From the NCBI RefSeq assembly GCF_900460345.1, contig NZ_UHHW01000002.1, forward strand, positions 744,001 to 808,000: DNA of 64,000 nucleotides. The letters run 5' to 3'. Both the position numbers and the translations under genes were made by a program. Shown piece by piece: positions 26,678 through 36,057 of this stretch. Position 1 is the first letter of the stretch. Each line of letters opens with the position of its first letter. Below the pieces are notes generated by a model. It searched no databases. It was not told the origin of the DNA and saw nothing but the letters and a program-made list of their open reading frames with translations. The DNA comes from Trueperella pyogenes. GTDB lineage: Bacteria > Actinomycetota > Actinomycetes > Actinomycetales > Actinomycetaceae.

Positions 26678-27822
26678 CAGGAGAGCACCTCAATGAGCGG
26701 CTTAGCCACATCTGACCAGCGCCATTGTTCATCAACCCAGCGCCGGCCGGCCTCGCCCATCGCTGCGGCACGTTCGGGATTTTCCAGGAGATAGTCGAGC
26801 GCGGCGGTAATCGCCTCGATCGATCGTCCGTTGACGACCAGGCCGGTCTTGCCGTTGAGCACTGCTTCAGGGGCGCCGCCGGAATCCCCCGCAACCACCG
26901 GCAGCCCGGCCGCATAGGCCTCGAGGTAGACGATGCCGAGCCCCTCGATGTCCAGGCCGCCGCCACGGGTGCGGCATGGCATGGCGAAGATGTCACCGAG
27001 CGAGTAGTGAGCCACGAGCTCGGAGTATTGCACCTCGCCCGTGAACACGATCGAGGCAGACACGGGCGAGGCCTGCACCATCGCTTTGAGCCTATCTTCA
27101 TACGGCCCCTTGCCCACAATGACGAGCTTGGCCGCTGGATGCTTAGCTACCACGCCGGGCCACGCCTCGATGAGCCGATCTTGCCCCTTGCGCTCGACCA
27201 GCCGTGAGATGCACACGACGACGGGCGAGTCCGCCAACCCATAGCGCGCGCGTAGGCGGGTTCGTGCTGCAGCGTCGAACGCGAAAAGCTCTGGATCGAT
27301 CGCGCCGTGCAACTGCATGATCGGCGTGTGGCCGATATGTGCTCGCAGCCGAGCCAGTGTGGCTTTAGTGAGGTAGGTGACCAGGTCGGCGTCGTGAAAG
27401 ACCTTGCGCAACATGTGGCGGGCACCGGGAATCATCGACCAACCGATCTCGTGACCATGCGTGGTGGCGATGACGCGCTCAGCGCCAGCAGCGTGGGCGC
27501 TATTGCTGAGCAAACCGAGCGGAGCCGCCGCACCGAACCACACGTTCTTGACGCCTCGTTCGCGGATGAGTCGTTGCATATCGAAGCGAACGCGGGGCGT
27601 GGGCAGCATCATTGTTCCCGGATAGCGCACGACGTCGTAGGGTTGAGCGGCGTCGTAGTCGCGGGCGAGTTGGGCGCCGGCGACTCCATCGGCATCCGGG
27701 GGAGTGGAGGCGTAGACGATGAGCTGGTCAGGATCGAGTTGCCCGACGAAGCCTTCGAGGAAAGTTTGGATTCCTCCGGCGCGCGGCGGGAAGTCGTTGG
27801 TGACGAGGAGAGTCTTTCGCAT
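26677..27822 (-). CDS. pimB: GT4 glycosyltransferase, probable phosphatidyl-myo-inositol mannoside mannosyltransferase PimB
   Basis: Transfers mannose from GDP-mannose to phosphatidyl-inositol monomannoside at the inner face of the membrane, an early step in PIM/lipomannan-type glycolipid synthesis. The 381-aa protein begins TLLVTNDFPPRAGGIQTFLE, has the donor-site segment VVCISRLVERKGQDRLIEAW, and the EX7E motif EGLGIVYLE near residue 295. These features match mycobacterial PimB' (Rv2188c), as I recall them. Related GT4 enzymes with other acceptors cannot be excluded. Confidence 0.87.
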   Translation of the reverse strand: MRKTLLVTNDFPPRAGGIQTFLEGFVGQLDPDQLIVYASTPPDADGVAGAQLARDYDAAQPYDVVRYPGTMMLPTPRVRFDMQRLIRERGVKNVWFGAAAPLGLLSNSAHAAGAERVIATTHGHEIGWSMIPGARHMLRKVFHDADLVTYLTKATLARLRAHIGHTPIMQLHGAIDPELFAFDAAARTRLRARYGLADSPVVVCISRLVERKGQDRLIEAWPGVVAKHPAAKLVIVGKGPYEDRLKAMVQASPVSASIVFTGEVQYSELVAHYSLGDIFAMPCRTRGGGLDIEGLGIVYLEAYAAGLPVVAGDSGGAPEAVLNGKTGLVVNGRSIEAITAALDYLLENPERAAAMGEAGRRWVDEQWRWSDVAKPLIEVLS

Positions 27823-27851
27823 GGGCTAAGTCTAACGCCCATGCGTCCAGG

Positions 27852-28577
27852 CTAGATGTCTGAGCGCTTGAGGACTTCGGTGAGGCGATTCGCGGCGGTC
27901 ACGACGGCGGCGGCATGGTGGCGGCCAGGCTGGCGCCCCATGCGCTCAACTGGGCCGGAGATGGATACGGCGGCAATGACGCGGCCCGACGGTCCGCGCA
28001 CCGGAGCCGAGATCGAAGCAACTCCGGGCTCGCGTTCACCGATGGACTGCGCCCAGCCGCGGCGTCGTACGGCGGAAAGAACGGTGGCGGTGAATTCTGC
28101 GCCGTGCAGGCCACGGTGCAGCTTGTCTGGCTCTTCCCAGGCGAGGAGCACTTGTGCGCCGGAGCCGGCTAGCATGGATAAGGTGGCGCCCACAGGGATG
28201 GAGTCGCGCAGTCCCATCGAACGGTCGGCCGCGGCGACGCACACGCGCATATCATTTTGGCGGCGGTAGAGTTGGGCGGATTCTCCGGTGTGATCGCGAA
28301 GCGCGGTGAGCACGGGGTTGGCTGCGGCGAGGAGGCGGTCTTCTCCGGCAGCGGAGGCGAGCTCGGACAGGCGAAGCCCCAGCGTGAAGCGACCCTGCAT
28401 GTCGCGTGCGACGAGGCGGTGGTATTCGAGCGCAACCGCGAGGCGGTGCGCGGTGGGGCGTGCAAGATGCGTGGCAGCCACGAGCTGAGCTAGAGTCAAA
28501 GGGCCTGATTCAAGTGCGCTGAGTACAAGTGCGGCCTTGTCGAGGACCCCGACGCCGCTCCCAATTTCCTTGTCCAT
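27852..28577 (-). CDS. IclR-family transcriptional regulator
   Basis: A 241-aa regulator with an N-terminal winged helix (ALVLSALESGPLTLAQLVAA, then ARPTAHRLAVALEYHRLV) and an IclR effector domain (RLSELASAAG..., SISAPVRGPSGRVIAAVSISGP). It is close to the LtbR/NdgR subgroup, which in other actinobacteria lies beside leuCD. No leuCD genes are here. The ATG at 28577 (MDKEIGSGVGVLDKA) is chosen; an ATG at 28598 would add seven residues. Its targets are unknown. Confidence 0.9.
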   Translation of the reverse strand: MDKEIGSGVGVLDKAALVLSALESGPLTLAQLVAATHLARPTAHRLAVALEYHRLVARDMQGRFTLGLRLSELASAAGEDRLLAAANPVLTALRDHTGESAQLYRRQNDMRVCVAAADRSMGLRDSIPVGATLSMLAGSGAQVLLAWEEPDKLHRGLHGAEFTATVLSAVRRRGWAQSIGEREPGVASISAPVRGPSGRVIAAVSISGPVERMGRQPGRHHAAAVVTAANRLTEVLKRSDI

Positions 28578-28709
28578 GAAATGATCATGCCATCTCATAG
28601 GGTGAGATGCAAGCGGGTCGGCGTAAGCCTTAAAGGATTATCCCTTCAAGGCCGTCCTCGCGCCGCGTGCCGCCGGTGGCAGATGCCTACGCTTGGGCAG
28701 GTGGAGCCC

Positions 28710-30176
28710 TTAGGCGTCATCACTAGAGAACGCGTTGCGCATCTTCATAGAGGCGTCGAAGAGCACCTTGTCGAGGAGGTCGTCCGTCTCGCGCTGCAGC
28801 ATGTCGGCGATCTTCTGGTTAGTCTCCTCCATGAGCGTGCGTGCCTCTGCGCTCACCTCGCACGTCCCATCCATCCCCAGGCCGGTCAACTTGGTGTCGG
28901 TTGCCTGAATAAGCGCGCGTGCCTGCGTGCCGACAGCGAGCTGGTAACGGGCCACGTGTGAGCTGCACTCGTGGAAATGGGCGTCTACAAGAGCGGCGAT
29001 AATGCGGTTGTGCCAGTAATGAGCCTCCGTCGTCACACGCCCCGAGGTGGCAGCGAGGTAGGACGGCGTCGTGCTCACGCGCGGGTAGAAAGGAACCATC
29101 GCGTTGAACGGCATCGACCCGAACGCCACCCAGTGGAGCGGCTCCAGGCCGGGGCGCACGTTAAGCCCGCCCACCGACGTCGTGCGGTTGATACCAATCG
29201 GGCGGAACTTGCCGCGGTTGAGGCCGTGGCGGGCGTAAGGATCAAACTCTGTGCCCTGATAGTGGTAGGCCAGCGCATACTTGACCTCTTCCATCGGGAT
29301 CTTGTGCTCGGGCACGCGGCACCACGGAATATCATCCGACATGGGCGTGTAGTCGGCGTTCGGGCCATCCCACGCGGATGTGCGCGGGTTGAAATAGCGC
29401 TGCAATCCCCATGCGCGCGGCGTGTTATAGGTGTGGTCCGAATCCGAATGGGAGCCGAAGGCCAGGCGGGGATTGAAGGCCGTCCCAAGCGTCAGATCGA
29501 GATTGTTCTCCGAGATGAATTCGCGCATGTCGGCCGAGCACATGAAATCGCGCTGATCGCCGAAGGCGTCGGCAAAATCGAGAGCGTCGAGCCCGAGCTG
29601 GTTCGGGATGACGGCGTAGCACTCGTCAGGCACGCGGCGCGCCATCCAATGATGCCCGCCGACGGTTTCGAGCCACCAGATCTCATCGGCGTCGGCAAAT
29701 GCGATGCCATTCATTTCGTACGTGCCGTACTCCTCGAGCAGCGTACCGAGGCGGCGCACGCCCTCTCGCGCGGAGCGAATGTAGGGCAGGACGAGGAGCA
29801 CCAGATCCTCTTCACCGATACCGCCCGGAGTGTCACCTTCGGCGACGACGAGCGGATCGGCCGCCAACACGCGCTCGTTAGACGTCAAGGTTTCGGTGGC
29901 AGACATCGCAATGCCGGCAGCGTTAATGCCGACGTTTGGCCACACGCCCTTGTGCTGGACCGCATCTGGCATGCACGTGTAGGCCATTGGGTTATCAGGC
30001 AGCACGACCGTGACCCGCGACTGGGTGGAGGTGTACAAGCGTGGCTGATCCTCCGGCTTCACGACGACGAACCGTTTGGCCTCGAAATTGCCCGAACCGG
30101 AATCGTCCGTGCGGGCGATCATCGTCGAACCATCGTTGGAAGCCTTCTTGCCGACGAGTATCGTGGTGCAACCCAT
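28710..30176 (-). CDS. pepD: C69-family dipeptidase
   Basis: An N-terminal-nucleophile dipeptidase, 488 aa. The sequence starts MGCTTILVGKKASNDGS, where Cys3 would become the catalytic N-terminal nucleophile after processing, and continues IARTDDSG and the substrate segments GIAMSATET and DEIWWLETVGGHHW that define PepD/C69. Length is typical. No signal peptide is visible, so it probably acts in the cytoplasm on imported dipeptides. It is monocistronic. Confidence 0.94.
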   Translation of the reverse strand: MGCTTILVGKKASNDGSTMIARTDDSGSGNFEAKRFVVVKPEDQPRLYTSTQSRVTVVLPDNPMAYTCMPDAVQHKGVWPNVGINAAGIAMSATETLTSNERVLAADPLVVAEGDTPGGIGEEDLVLLVLPYIRSAREGVRRLGTLLEEYGTYEMNGIAFADADEIWWLETVGGHHWMARRVPDECYAVIPNQLGLDALDFADAFGDQRDFMCSADMREFISENNLDLTLGTAFNPRLAFGSHSDSDHTYNTPRAWGLQRYFNPRTSAWDGPNADYTPMSDDIPWCRVPEHKIPMEEVKYALAYHYQGTEFDPYARHGLNRGKFRPIGINRTTSVGGLNVRPGLEPLHWVAFGSMPFNAMVPFYPRVSTTPSYLAATSGRVTTEAHYWHNRIIAALVDAHFHECSSHVARYQLAVGTQARALIQATDTKLTGLGMDGTCEVSAEARTLMEETNQKIADMLQRETDDLLDKVLFDASMKMRNAFSSDDA

Positions 30177-30269
30177 GAATCCTACCTTCTGCTTAGTGTT
30201 GCCTTACGCTAATGACACCAAGATTCTAGTCCCCATTCGTGGCATTCTTTGTGCGAATGCGACACTAAA

Positions 30270-30860
30270 TCAGCTGAGGTTGCCGAAACGCTTGTCACCA
30301 AGGAAAGCGCGCGGGATTCGATCCTGACCACGGGTGTGGGCAAGAATCCGCGGGTCGATCGGCACGCCCCGGCGCAGCACGGAGAATTTCCCATTGGGTT
30401 CCAGGACGACGGCCGCGATTTCGTCGTCGTTGCGCACGCCCGCCTGACGCAACGCCATCCACAGCTCATTTTCAGACACGTGTGCTTCGCGCAGAGCGTC
30501 GGGAAAGATCGTGGTGCCGGCCATGACCACGATCGGGGGATTGTTGATGATGGAGTTTCCACGCGGGTTTAGGCGGAGCAGGCCGAGCACGGCGCGCATG
30601 CTAAAGAGCGTAAGGAGGGCGACGATGCCGCCCGCCAGAGTGGGCGTGTGCCCCAAAGTGGCACGCCCAGCGATGGCGCCGATGATGATAATCGCAGCCA
30701 TGTCGTAAGTGGAAAGACGAGCGCTCACTCGCTGCCCGAGCACGCGTAACAAGACGAGCAAGAATGCATACATCGCCACCGTAGCCAGGACGATCGTGAG
30801 GGCCTGAAAGCCCGTAATACCGAGCAGTTCTTCAAAGGTGAGGGCGTTGATTTCCTTCAT
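30270..30860 (-). CDS. YetF-like membrane protein (DUF421)
   Basis: A 196-aa protein with about three N-terminal membrane helices (ALTIVLATVAMYAFLLVLLRVLG, YDMAAIIIIGAIAGRATLG, AGGIVALLTLFSMRAVLGLL) followed by a soluble domain (GNSIINNPPIVVMAGTTIF, DDEIAAVVLEPNGKFSVLR) typical of DUF421/YetF. The function is unknown; family members are sometimes linked to envelope stress and sporulation. Its start lies about 115 bp from murA on the opposite strand. Confidence 0.9.
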   Translation of the reverse strand: MKEINALTFEELLGITGFQALTIVLATVAMYAFLLVLLRVLGQRVSARLSTYDMAAIIIIGAIAGRATLGHTPTLAGGIVALLTLFSMRAVLGLLRLNPRGNSIINNPPIVVMAGTTIFPDALREAHVSENELWMALRQAGVRNDDEIAAVVLEPNGKFSVLRRGVPIDPRILAHTRGQDRIPRAFLGDKRFGNLS

Positions 30861-30974
30861 AATGTCTATCTTTGCACCTTTGCTGAAACCGCTATCGACG
30901 ACGCGGCGCCGCCTAGGTCACATGAAAACTGGCGCGTAACGGATAAAATGGCAGGACTGAAAGGAAGGACAGTG

Positions 30975-32297
30975 ATGAGGGGAGTCTTGACGGTGCGCGG
31001 TGGTCGCCCGCTTAACGGCGATATTCGCGTACGCGGAGCTAAGAATCTTGTGTCGAAGGCAATGGTCGCAGCATTGCTCACGGAGGAGACTTCTGTTCTT
31101 CGCAATGTGCCTTTGATTCGCGACGTCGACGTGGTCTCGGAGTTGCTTCGGTTGCATGGCGCTGAGGTGGACTACGACCAAGATGAAGGCGTTTTAACAA
31201 TCACCCCAGGTGCGGTTCATCTGCCGGATCCGGCTAAGGTTGATGCGCTCGCGGGGTCATCGCGCATCCCCATTCTCTTCTGTGGCCCGCTTCTTCATCG
31301 ACTCGGCGAAGCGTTCATTCCTGATCTTGGGGGTTGCCATATTGGCGACCGCCCGGTGGATTTCCATTTGCAGGTGCTCGAGGACTTCGGTGCTGTGCGC
31401 GACGCGCAGGAGTTGGGGCTGCACTTGACGGCTCCAACTGGCTTGAGAGCCAAGAAGGTCCATCTGCCCTATCCCTCGGTTGGGGCAACTGAGCAGACTC
31501 TTCTCGCCGCTGTCCGTGCGAAGGGCATTACAGAGTTGCGCGGCGCCGCAGTCGAGCCTGAGATCATGGATCTGATTGCCATCTTGCAAAAGATGGGGGC
31601 TCTCATCACGGTGGACACCGATCGCACGATTCACATTGAAGGGGTCGAGGAGCTGCACGGCTACGTCCACACAGCACTCCCGGATCGTATCGAGGCCGGC
31701 TCGTGGGCATGTGCCGCACTCGCCACGGGCGGCGACATCACAGTTCTTGGCGCCGAACAGGATTCAATGATGAATTTCCTCAATGTCTTCCGCAAAGTTG
31801 GCGGGAAGTTCGATGTCCGCGACGACGGTATTCGGTTTTGGCACCCAGGTACGCCGCTGACGGGGATGCCGATTGAAACGGATGTCCACCCTGGCTTTAT
31901 GACCGACTGGCAACAGCCCATGGTGGTGGCGCTAACGCAGGCAAATGGCGTATCGATCGTCCACGAGACGGTGTATGAAAACCGCTTCGGCTTTACCAAA
32001 GCTCTCAACCAGATGGGTGCGAAGATCCAGGTTTATCGCGAGTGTCTGGGCTCGAAGCGATGCCGGTTCGGGCAGGAGAATTACTACCACTCGGCCGTCA
32101 TTCAAGGTCCGACCAAGCTTCACGCCGCCGATATTGAGGTGCCAGATTTGCGCGGCGGTTTCTCCCACTTGATTGCCGCGCTCGCAGCTGAAGGGGAGTC
32201 ACACGTGGCCGGTATCGACATCATCAACCGTGGCTATGAGCATTTCATGCGCAAGCTTGCTGCGGTGGGGGCCGACGTCGAACGAATGCGGGGTTAG
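30975..32297 (+). CDS. murA: UDP-N-acetylglucosamine 1-carboxyvinyltransferase
   Basis: First committed step of peptidoglycan synthesis: adds enolpyruvate from PEP to UDP-GlcNAc. The 440-aa protein has the N-terminal LTVRGGRPLNGDIRVRGAKN and the catalytic Cys121 in LGGCHIGDRPVDFH, so it should be fosfomycin-sensitive, unlike mycobacterial MurA, which has Asp there. Later motifs are PDRIEAGS and DLRGG. The ATG at 30975 is chosen because AAGGAAGG sits 6 nt before it; GTG at 30972 and ATG at 30948 are alternatives. It is followed by ddl after 18 bp. Confidence 0.95.
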   Translation: MRGVLTVRGGRPLNGDIRVRGAKNLVSKAMVAALLTEETSVLRNVPLIRDVDVVSELLRLHGAEVDYDQDEGVLTITPGAVHLPDPAKVDALAGSSRIPILFCGPLLHRLGEAFIPDLGGCHIGDRPVDFHLQVLEDFGAVRDAQELGLHLTAPTGLRAKKVHLPYPSVGATEQTLLAAVRAKGITELRGAAVEPEIMDLIAILQKMGALITVDTDRTIHIEGVEELHGYVHTALPDRIEAGSWACAALATGGDITVLGAEQDSMMNFLNVFRKVGGKFDVRDDGIRFWHPGTPLTGMPIETDVHPGFMTDWQQPMVVALTQANGVSIVHETVYENRFGFTKALNQMGAKIQVYRECLGSKRCRFGQENYYHSAVIQGPTKLHAADIEVPDLRGGFSHLIAALAAEGESHVAGIDIINRGYEHFMRKLAAVGADVERMRG

Positions 32298-32315
32298 ATC
32301 AGGTACCCTGAATAA

Positions 32316-33425
32316 ATGAAAAAGATTCGCATCGCCTTGATTTATGGCGGAGTTTCTGGTGAGCACCCAATTTCATGTGCGACCGCTGGCGCAATTATGC
32401 AAGCGTTGGACCCGCACCGTTACGATGTGTTGAGTATTGGGATTCGGCGCGATGGCACGTGGGTTCCAGGTGAGACGGACCCATCTAAACTCGACCTTTC
32501 GCGAGGATTGGTCGAAGTGGAGCCTTCGGATCGGCGTATCGTGATTCCTCCGGGGGACGGAGATCAATCGCTCCTTGAGGTGTCTGCCGACGGCGGCGAT
32601 GTGCGTTCGTTGGGCTCGGTTGACGTTGCGTTCCCTGTCCTGCACGGGCCTTTCGGTGAGGACGGCACGATTCAGGGTTTGCTCGAGATGGCTGGCATCC
32701 CGTACGTGGGATGTGGCGTCTTTGCTTCCGCTGCAGGTATGGACAAGGATTTTATGAAGAAGATCCTTATGATGGCCGGTATCCCGGTCGGCCCATACGT
32801 GGCGGTAACTGCGCGGCATTGGCGCACCCGTCGCGATGAGGTGCTCGCCGAGGTGGAGAAGTTGTGTTTCCCACTCTACGTCAAACCTGCCAGAGCTGGT
32901 TCTTCGCTAGGAATTTCGAAGGTCACAGCTTTGCAGGACGTGCCCGACGCCGTCGAGGCCGCCCACGTCTTCGACCCGAAGGTGATCATTGAGCAGGGCA
33001 TCGCTGGGCGCGAGGTCGAGTGCGCGGTGTTAGGCGGGCACGGCGATGAGCCGACTCGCGCATCGGTGCTAGGAGAGGTGCTCCTTGAGGCGCCCGAAGG
33101 CGGCTTTTACGATTTTGATTCGAAATACATCAGTACTGATGGGTTGACGATGTCGATTCCGGCCAGGCTCGACGAGGCGACGGCGCTGCGCGTGCGTGAA
33201 CTTGCCGTGCGGACTTTTGATGCCTTCGAGTGTGAGGGATTGACGCGCGTGGACTTCTTCGTCACTGACGAGGGGGAGGCAATCGTCAATGAGATCAATA
33301 CGATGCCTGGATTTACGCCGTTTTCTATGTACCCGGCGCTGTGGGCCGCGACCGGTGTCGCCTACGGTCAGCTCGTTGACACGCTCGTAGAGCTTGCAAT
33401 CGAACGCCCGCGGGGCTTGCGCTAG
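32316..33425 (+). CDS. ddl: D-alanine--D-alanine ligase
   Basis: ATP-grasp ligase that makes D-Ala-D-Ala for peptidoglycan. The 369-aa enzyme has IALIYGGVSGEHPISC at the N-terminus, PVLHGPFGEDGTIQG, the ATP-grasp segment FPLYVKPARAGSSLGISK and the metal-binding FEINTMPG-like VNEINTMPGFTPFSM. It lies 18 bp after murA, which puts two cell-wall precursor genes in one operon. In many actinobacteria ddl is followed by a DUF3515 gene and thiL; here an FMN reductase takes that place. Confidence 0.96.
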   Translation: MKKIRIALIYGGVSGEHPISCATAGAIMQALDPHRYDVLSIGIRRDGTWVPGETDPSKLDLSRGLVEVEPSDRRIVIPPGDGDQSLLEVSADGGDVRSLGSVDVAFPVLHGPFGEDGTIQGLLEMAGIPYVGCGVFASAAGMDKDFMKKILMMAGIPVGPYVAVTARHWRTRRDEVLAEVEKLCFPLYVKPARAGSSLGISKVTALQDVPDAVEAAHVFDPKVIIEQGIAGREVECAVLGGHGDEPTRASVLGEVLLEAPEGGFYDFDSKYISTDGLTMSIPARLDEATALRVRELAVRTFDAFECEGLTRVDFFVTDEGEAIVNEINTMPGFTPFSMYPALWAATGVAYGQLVDTLVELAIERPRGLR

Positions 33426-33560
33426 TGCCTAACTGGCCGGAACTGAGGCGACGGCGTCGTTGTGACTCAACCCACCATCTGAATGGTTGAATGTTAAACA
33501 ACGACTTCGTATGCTGAAGATGCGAACAACCGCCTAACTATTGGCTCGAAAGGCACCACG

Positions 33561-34103
33561 ATGAAGATTGTTTACCTTGTAGGCTCCCTTTCAAAGGACT
33601 CCATCAACCGCAAGCTGGCCGAAGCGCTTGTGGAACTTGCCCCGGAGGGCGTGGACATGGTGGAGGCCGAAATTAAGGACCTACCGATGTATAACCGCGA
33701 TCTCGATGGCAACTTCCCGGAGATTGCCACCGAGTTTAAGTCGCTGGTTGCTTCCGCGGACGGCGTCTTGCTGATCACCCCGGAACATAACCGTACCTTC
33801 TCAGCGCCCCTGCACAACGCTATCGAGTGGACTTCGCGCCCATACGGCCAGTGGGATCTGGCGGGCAAGCCCGTCGCCACGATTGGCACTTCTGCCTCCG
33901 GTATCGGCACTGCCGCGGCTCAGCAGCACCTGCGCAGCACCCTGCTCTTCTTCTCGCCGAAGATGATGGGGCAGCCAGAGGCATATATCGACGCTCGCCT
34001 GACTGGAATCGTGGAAGACGGCGCTGTCACAAACGAAGCATCGCGCAAGGTTCTTGCCGACTTCATCGCCGCCTTTGTGCGTTTCGTCGAGGAGAACAAA
34101 TAA
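33561..34103 (+). CDS. NADPH-dependent FMN reductase (flavodoxin-like fold)
   Basis: A 180-aa oxidoreductase. The flavin phosphate-binding loop is near the N-terminus (VGSLSKDSINRKLAEAL), and LLITPEHNRTFSAPLHNAIEW is the family motif around the isoalloxazine site. Such enzymes reduce FMN, quinones, azo compounds or chromate with NAD(P)H. It has its own 135-bp upstream gap and ribosome site, so it is probably transcribed separately from ddl. The physiological substrate is not predictable. Confidence 0.9.
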   Translation: MKIVYLVGSLSKDSINRKLAEALVELAPEGVDMVEAEIKDLPMYNRDLDGNFPEIATEFKSLVASADGVLLITPEHNRTFSAPLHNAIEWTSRPYGQWDLAGKPVATIGTSASGIGTAAAQQHLRSTLLFFSPKMMGQPEAYIDARLTGIVEDGAVTNEASRKVLADFIAAFVRFVEENK

Positions 34104-34167
34104 GCTTCACGCTTGAGGCGTGCGCGGCCCGTGTCCTCGGTTGTATCCGATCTGGCATGATGTATAC

Positions 34168-35130
34168 ATGCTGATTTCGGAAATGACCGAGGACACGTTG
34201 CTATCTCGCCTCTTGCCGCTCTTGCCGACGAGCACTGGCATCGTTGTGCCATCAGGCGACGACGCCGCGGTGCTTTCCCTAGCAGGCGATGCGGTCATTT
34301 CTACAGATATGCTCATCGAAGGGCGGCACTTCCTACGAACATGGTCCGACGGCGCCGACGTCGGCTTTCGGGCGGCCATGCAAAATCTTGCCGACGCCGT
34401 CGCCATGGGCGCTCGGCCGCGTTCACTGGTGGTCTCGCTCGGTCTTCCCGGCGACCTCGACGTCGAGTGGGTGACCGACTTCGCCACAGGCCTGGCACAG
34501 GCTTGCACACCTGTCGGGGTCGGCGTGGATGGGGGAGACCTCGTGAGCGCGCAGGAGATAACGATCGGCGTGAGCGTAATCGGCGACATGGAGGGGCGCA
34601 CGCCGTTACGCCGTGCAGGAGCCCAAATCAACGACCGCGTGATTCACGCGGGCTACCTCGGCCACGGTGCTGCAGGATTGGCGCTATTGCAAGCCGGAGT
34701 CAAGATCGACGGCGGCGTCGCCGGGCTCGTCGACGATTTCAAACGCCCCAAACCCCCACTTCGTGAAGCGCTCGCTGCCGCTGAAGCTGGAGCTATCACG
34801 GCAATGATGGATGTTTCCGACGGGCTCGTACGTGACGCGCGCAGGATGGCAAAAGCGTCGGGCGTATGGCTCAACTTTGATGCCAAGAAACTCGAGACAA
34901 AACTCGGGCCGCTTGGAAGCGCGGCAGGGCGCCTACATGCTGATCGGCGCGAATGGCTCCTCACTGGAGGCGAGGACCACGGATTCCTCGCCACGATTCG
35001 CCCAGGTGCGCCAATCCCGGCGGGTTTTGTGGAAATTGGCCAGGTCATGGGCCCATCAAACGGTGGGCGAGTGACAATCCAACAGCGTGAGATTGCAGGG
35101 CTAGGGGGTTGGGATCACTTCGGTGCCTAA
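34168..35130 (+). CDS. thiL: Thiamine-monophosphate kinase
   Basis: Phosphorylates thiamine monophosphate to the active cofactor thiamine diphosphate. The 320-aa protein has the ATP and Mg2+ motifs GIVVPSGDDAAVL, VISTDMLIEGRHF and NLADAVAMGARP, then VDGGDLVSAQE, MMDVSDGLVRDA and LTGGEDHGFLATI. The ATG at 34168 is chosen; it is immediately preceded by TGTATAC and may be leaderless. It overlaps the convergent HAD gene by 4 bp. Confidence 0.94.
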   Translation: MLISEMTEDTLLSRLLPLLPTSTGIVVPSGDDAAVLSLAGDAVISTDMLIEGRHFLRTWSDGADVGFRAAMQNLADAVAMGARPRSLVVSLGLPGDLDVEWVTDFATGLAQACTPVGVGVDGGDLVSAQEITIGVSVIGDMEGRTPLRRAGAQINDRVIHAGYLGHGAAGLALLQAGVKIDGGVAGLVDDFKRPKPPLREALAAAEAGAITAMMDVSDGLVRDARRMAKASGVWLNFDAKKLETKLGPLGSAAGRLHADRREWLLTGGEDHGFLATIRPGAPIPAGFVEIGQVMGPSNGGRVTIQQREIAGLGGWDHFGA

Positions 35131-35993
35131 TCGAGTTGCACGTCATCTGCGCCGATGGGGTGAGGACGGGCCAGCTCGGCGTCGATAAGCTGAGCGACGG
35201 CGTCGTTAACCTGCGGCAATGCGAACCGGCACGTGGCCAGCACCGCAGGTGAGGCGATGGGCGCGGCTACAGGCAGGCCGATGCGAGTCAGCCACGCGAC
35301 GTCGTTGTCCGAGTCGCCCACGCCGAGGCCGTCTTCTGGGCGCAATCCCCGTACGGCAAGTGCGCGCTCGATGCCCTCCCACTTAGTGACGCCCGGCGCG
35401 GAGATATCCAGAAAGTTTGCGTGAGAACGGACTGTTTCCGGGAAAGCCGCCACGACCTGGTCGAGGACGGCGTCGATCTCTTCGCCGGTGGCCGCTGCCA
35501 GAGAGACTTTCGTGGCTCGGGCGATGTTGAAATGCGCAAGATCGAGCATCGGCTTTCCCTCACCCGCATTCTCATTAATCCTGAGCATGCCCGTTTCGTC
35601 CATGGCGGCGCGGTCCGTGTACACCTCTTCCTCGTCGAAGTAGAAGGGGACGAGCCGCAAGCGGATAGCCAACGCGGTAATGGCTTCGACGTAGTCAGCG
35701 TCCATGTAGTGGGCGGCAACGATATCCTTGCCGTTCCACACGACGCCGCCGCCAGCTGCAATGACCCAAGCATGGATCCCTGCACGGCGAACCAGGTTTG
35801 CACCCCCGTGAAGCAGACGCCCGGTGGCCAGGGTGATGGGCACACCTGCTGCGTCTAGTCGACGCAGGGCGTCAATGGTGGCCTCAGAGGTGAGGGAATG
35901 CGCATCAGTCAAAGTGCCATCGATATCGAAAACGGCATGTTTGATGGTTCCTTGCGGCCAAGGGAGCCGGGCGAAGTCAATAAGTGTAGTCAT
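35127..35993 (-). CDS. HAD-superfamily phosphatase (Cof type)
   Basis: A 288-aa haloacid-dehalogenase-like hydrolase. Motif I is VFDIDGTLTD (nucleophile and acid Asp residues), motif II ITLATGR, motif III the Lys of TKWEGIERAL, and motif IV GVGDSDNDVAWL. The cap between motifs II and III is of the C2 (Cof) type, usual for sugar-phosphate or nucleotide phosphatases. Its start lies 65 bp from the 109-bp repeat copy B, which could carry or disturb its promoter. Confidence 0.9.
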   Translation of the reverse strand: MTTLIDFARLPWPQGTIKHAVFDIDGTLTDAHSLTSEATIDALRRLDAAGVPITLATGRLLHGGANLVRRAGIHAWVIAAGGGVVWNGKDIVAAHYMDADYVEAITALAIRLRLVPFYFDEEEVYTDRAAMDETGMLRINENAGEGKPMLDLAHFNIARATKVSLAAATGEEIDAVLDQVVAAFPETVRSHANFLDISAPGVTKWEGIERALAVRGLRPEDGLGVGDSDNDVAWLTRIGLPVAAPIASPAVLATCRFALPQVNDAVAQLIDAELARPHPIGADDVQLD

Positions 35994-36057
35994 CGTTCCT
36001 AGTCTATGTGGCGCGAGAAGCGCAAGCAGCTTAATGCGGTTTCGGCAGGCCTGGCGC

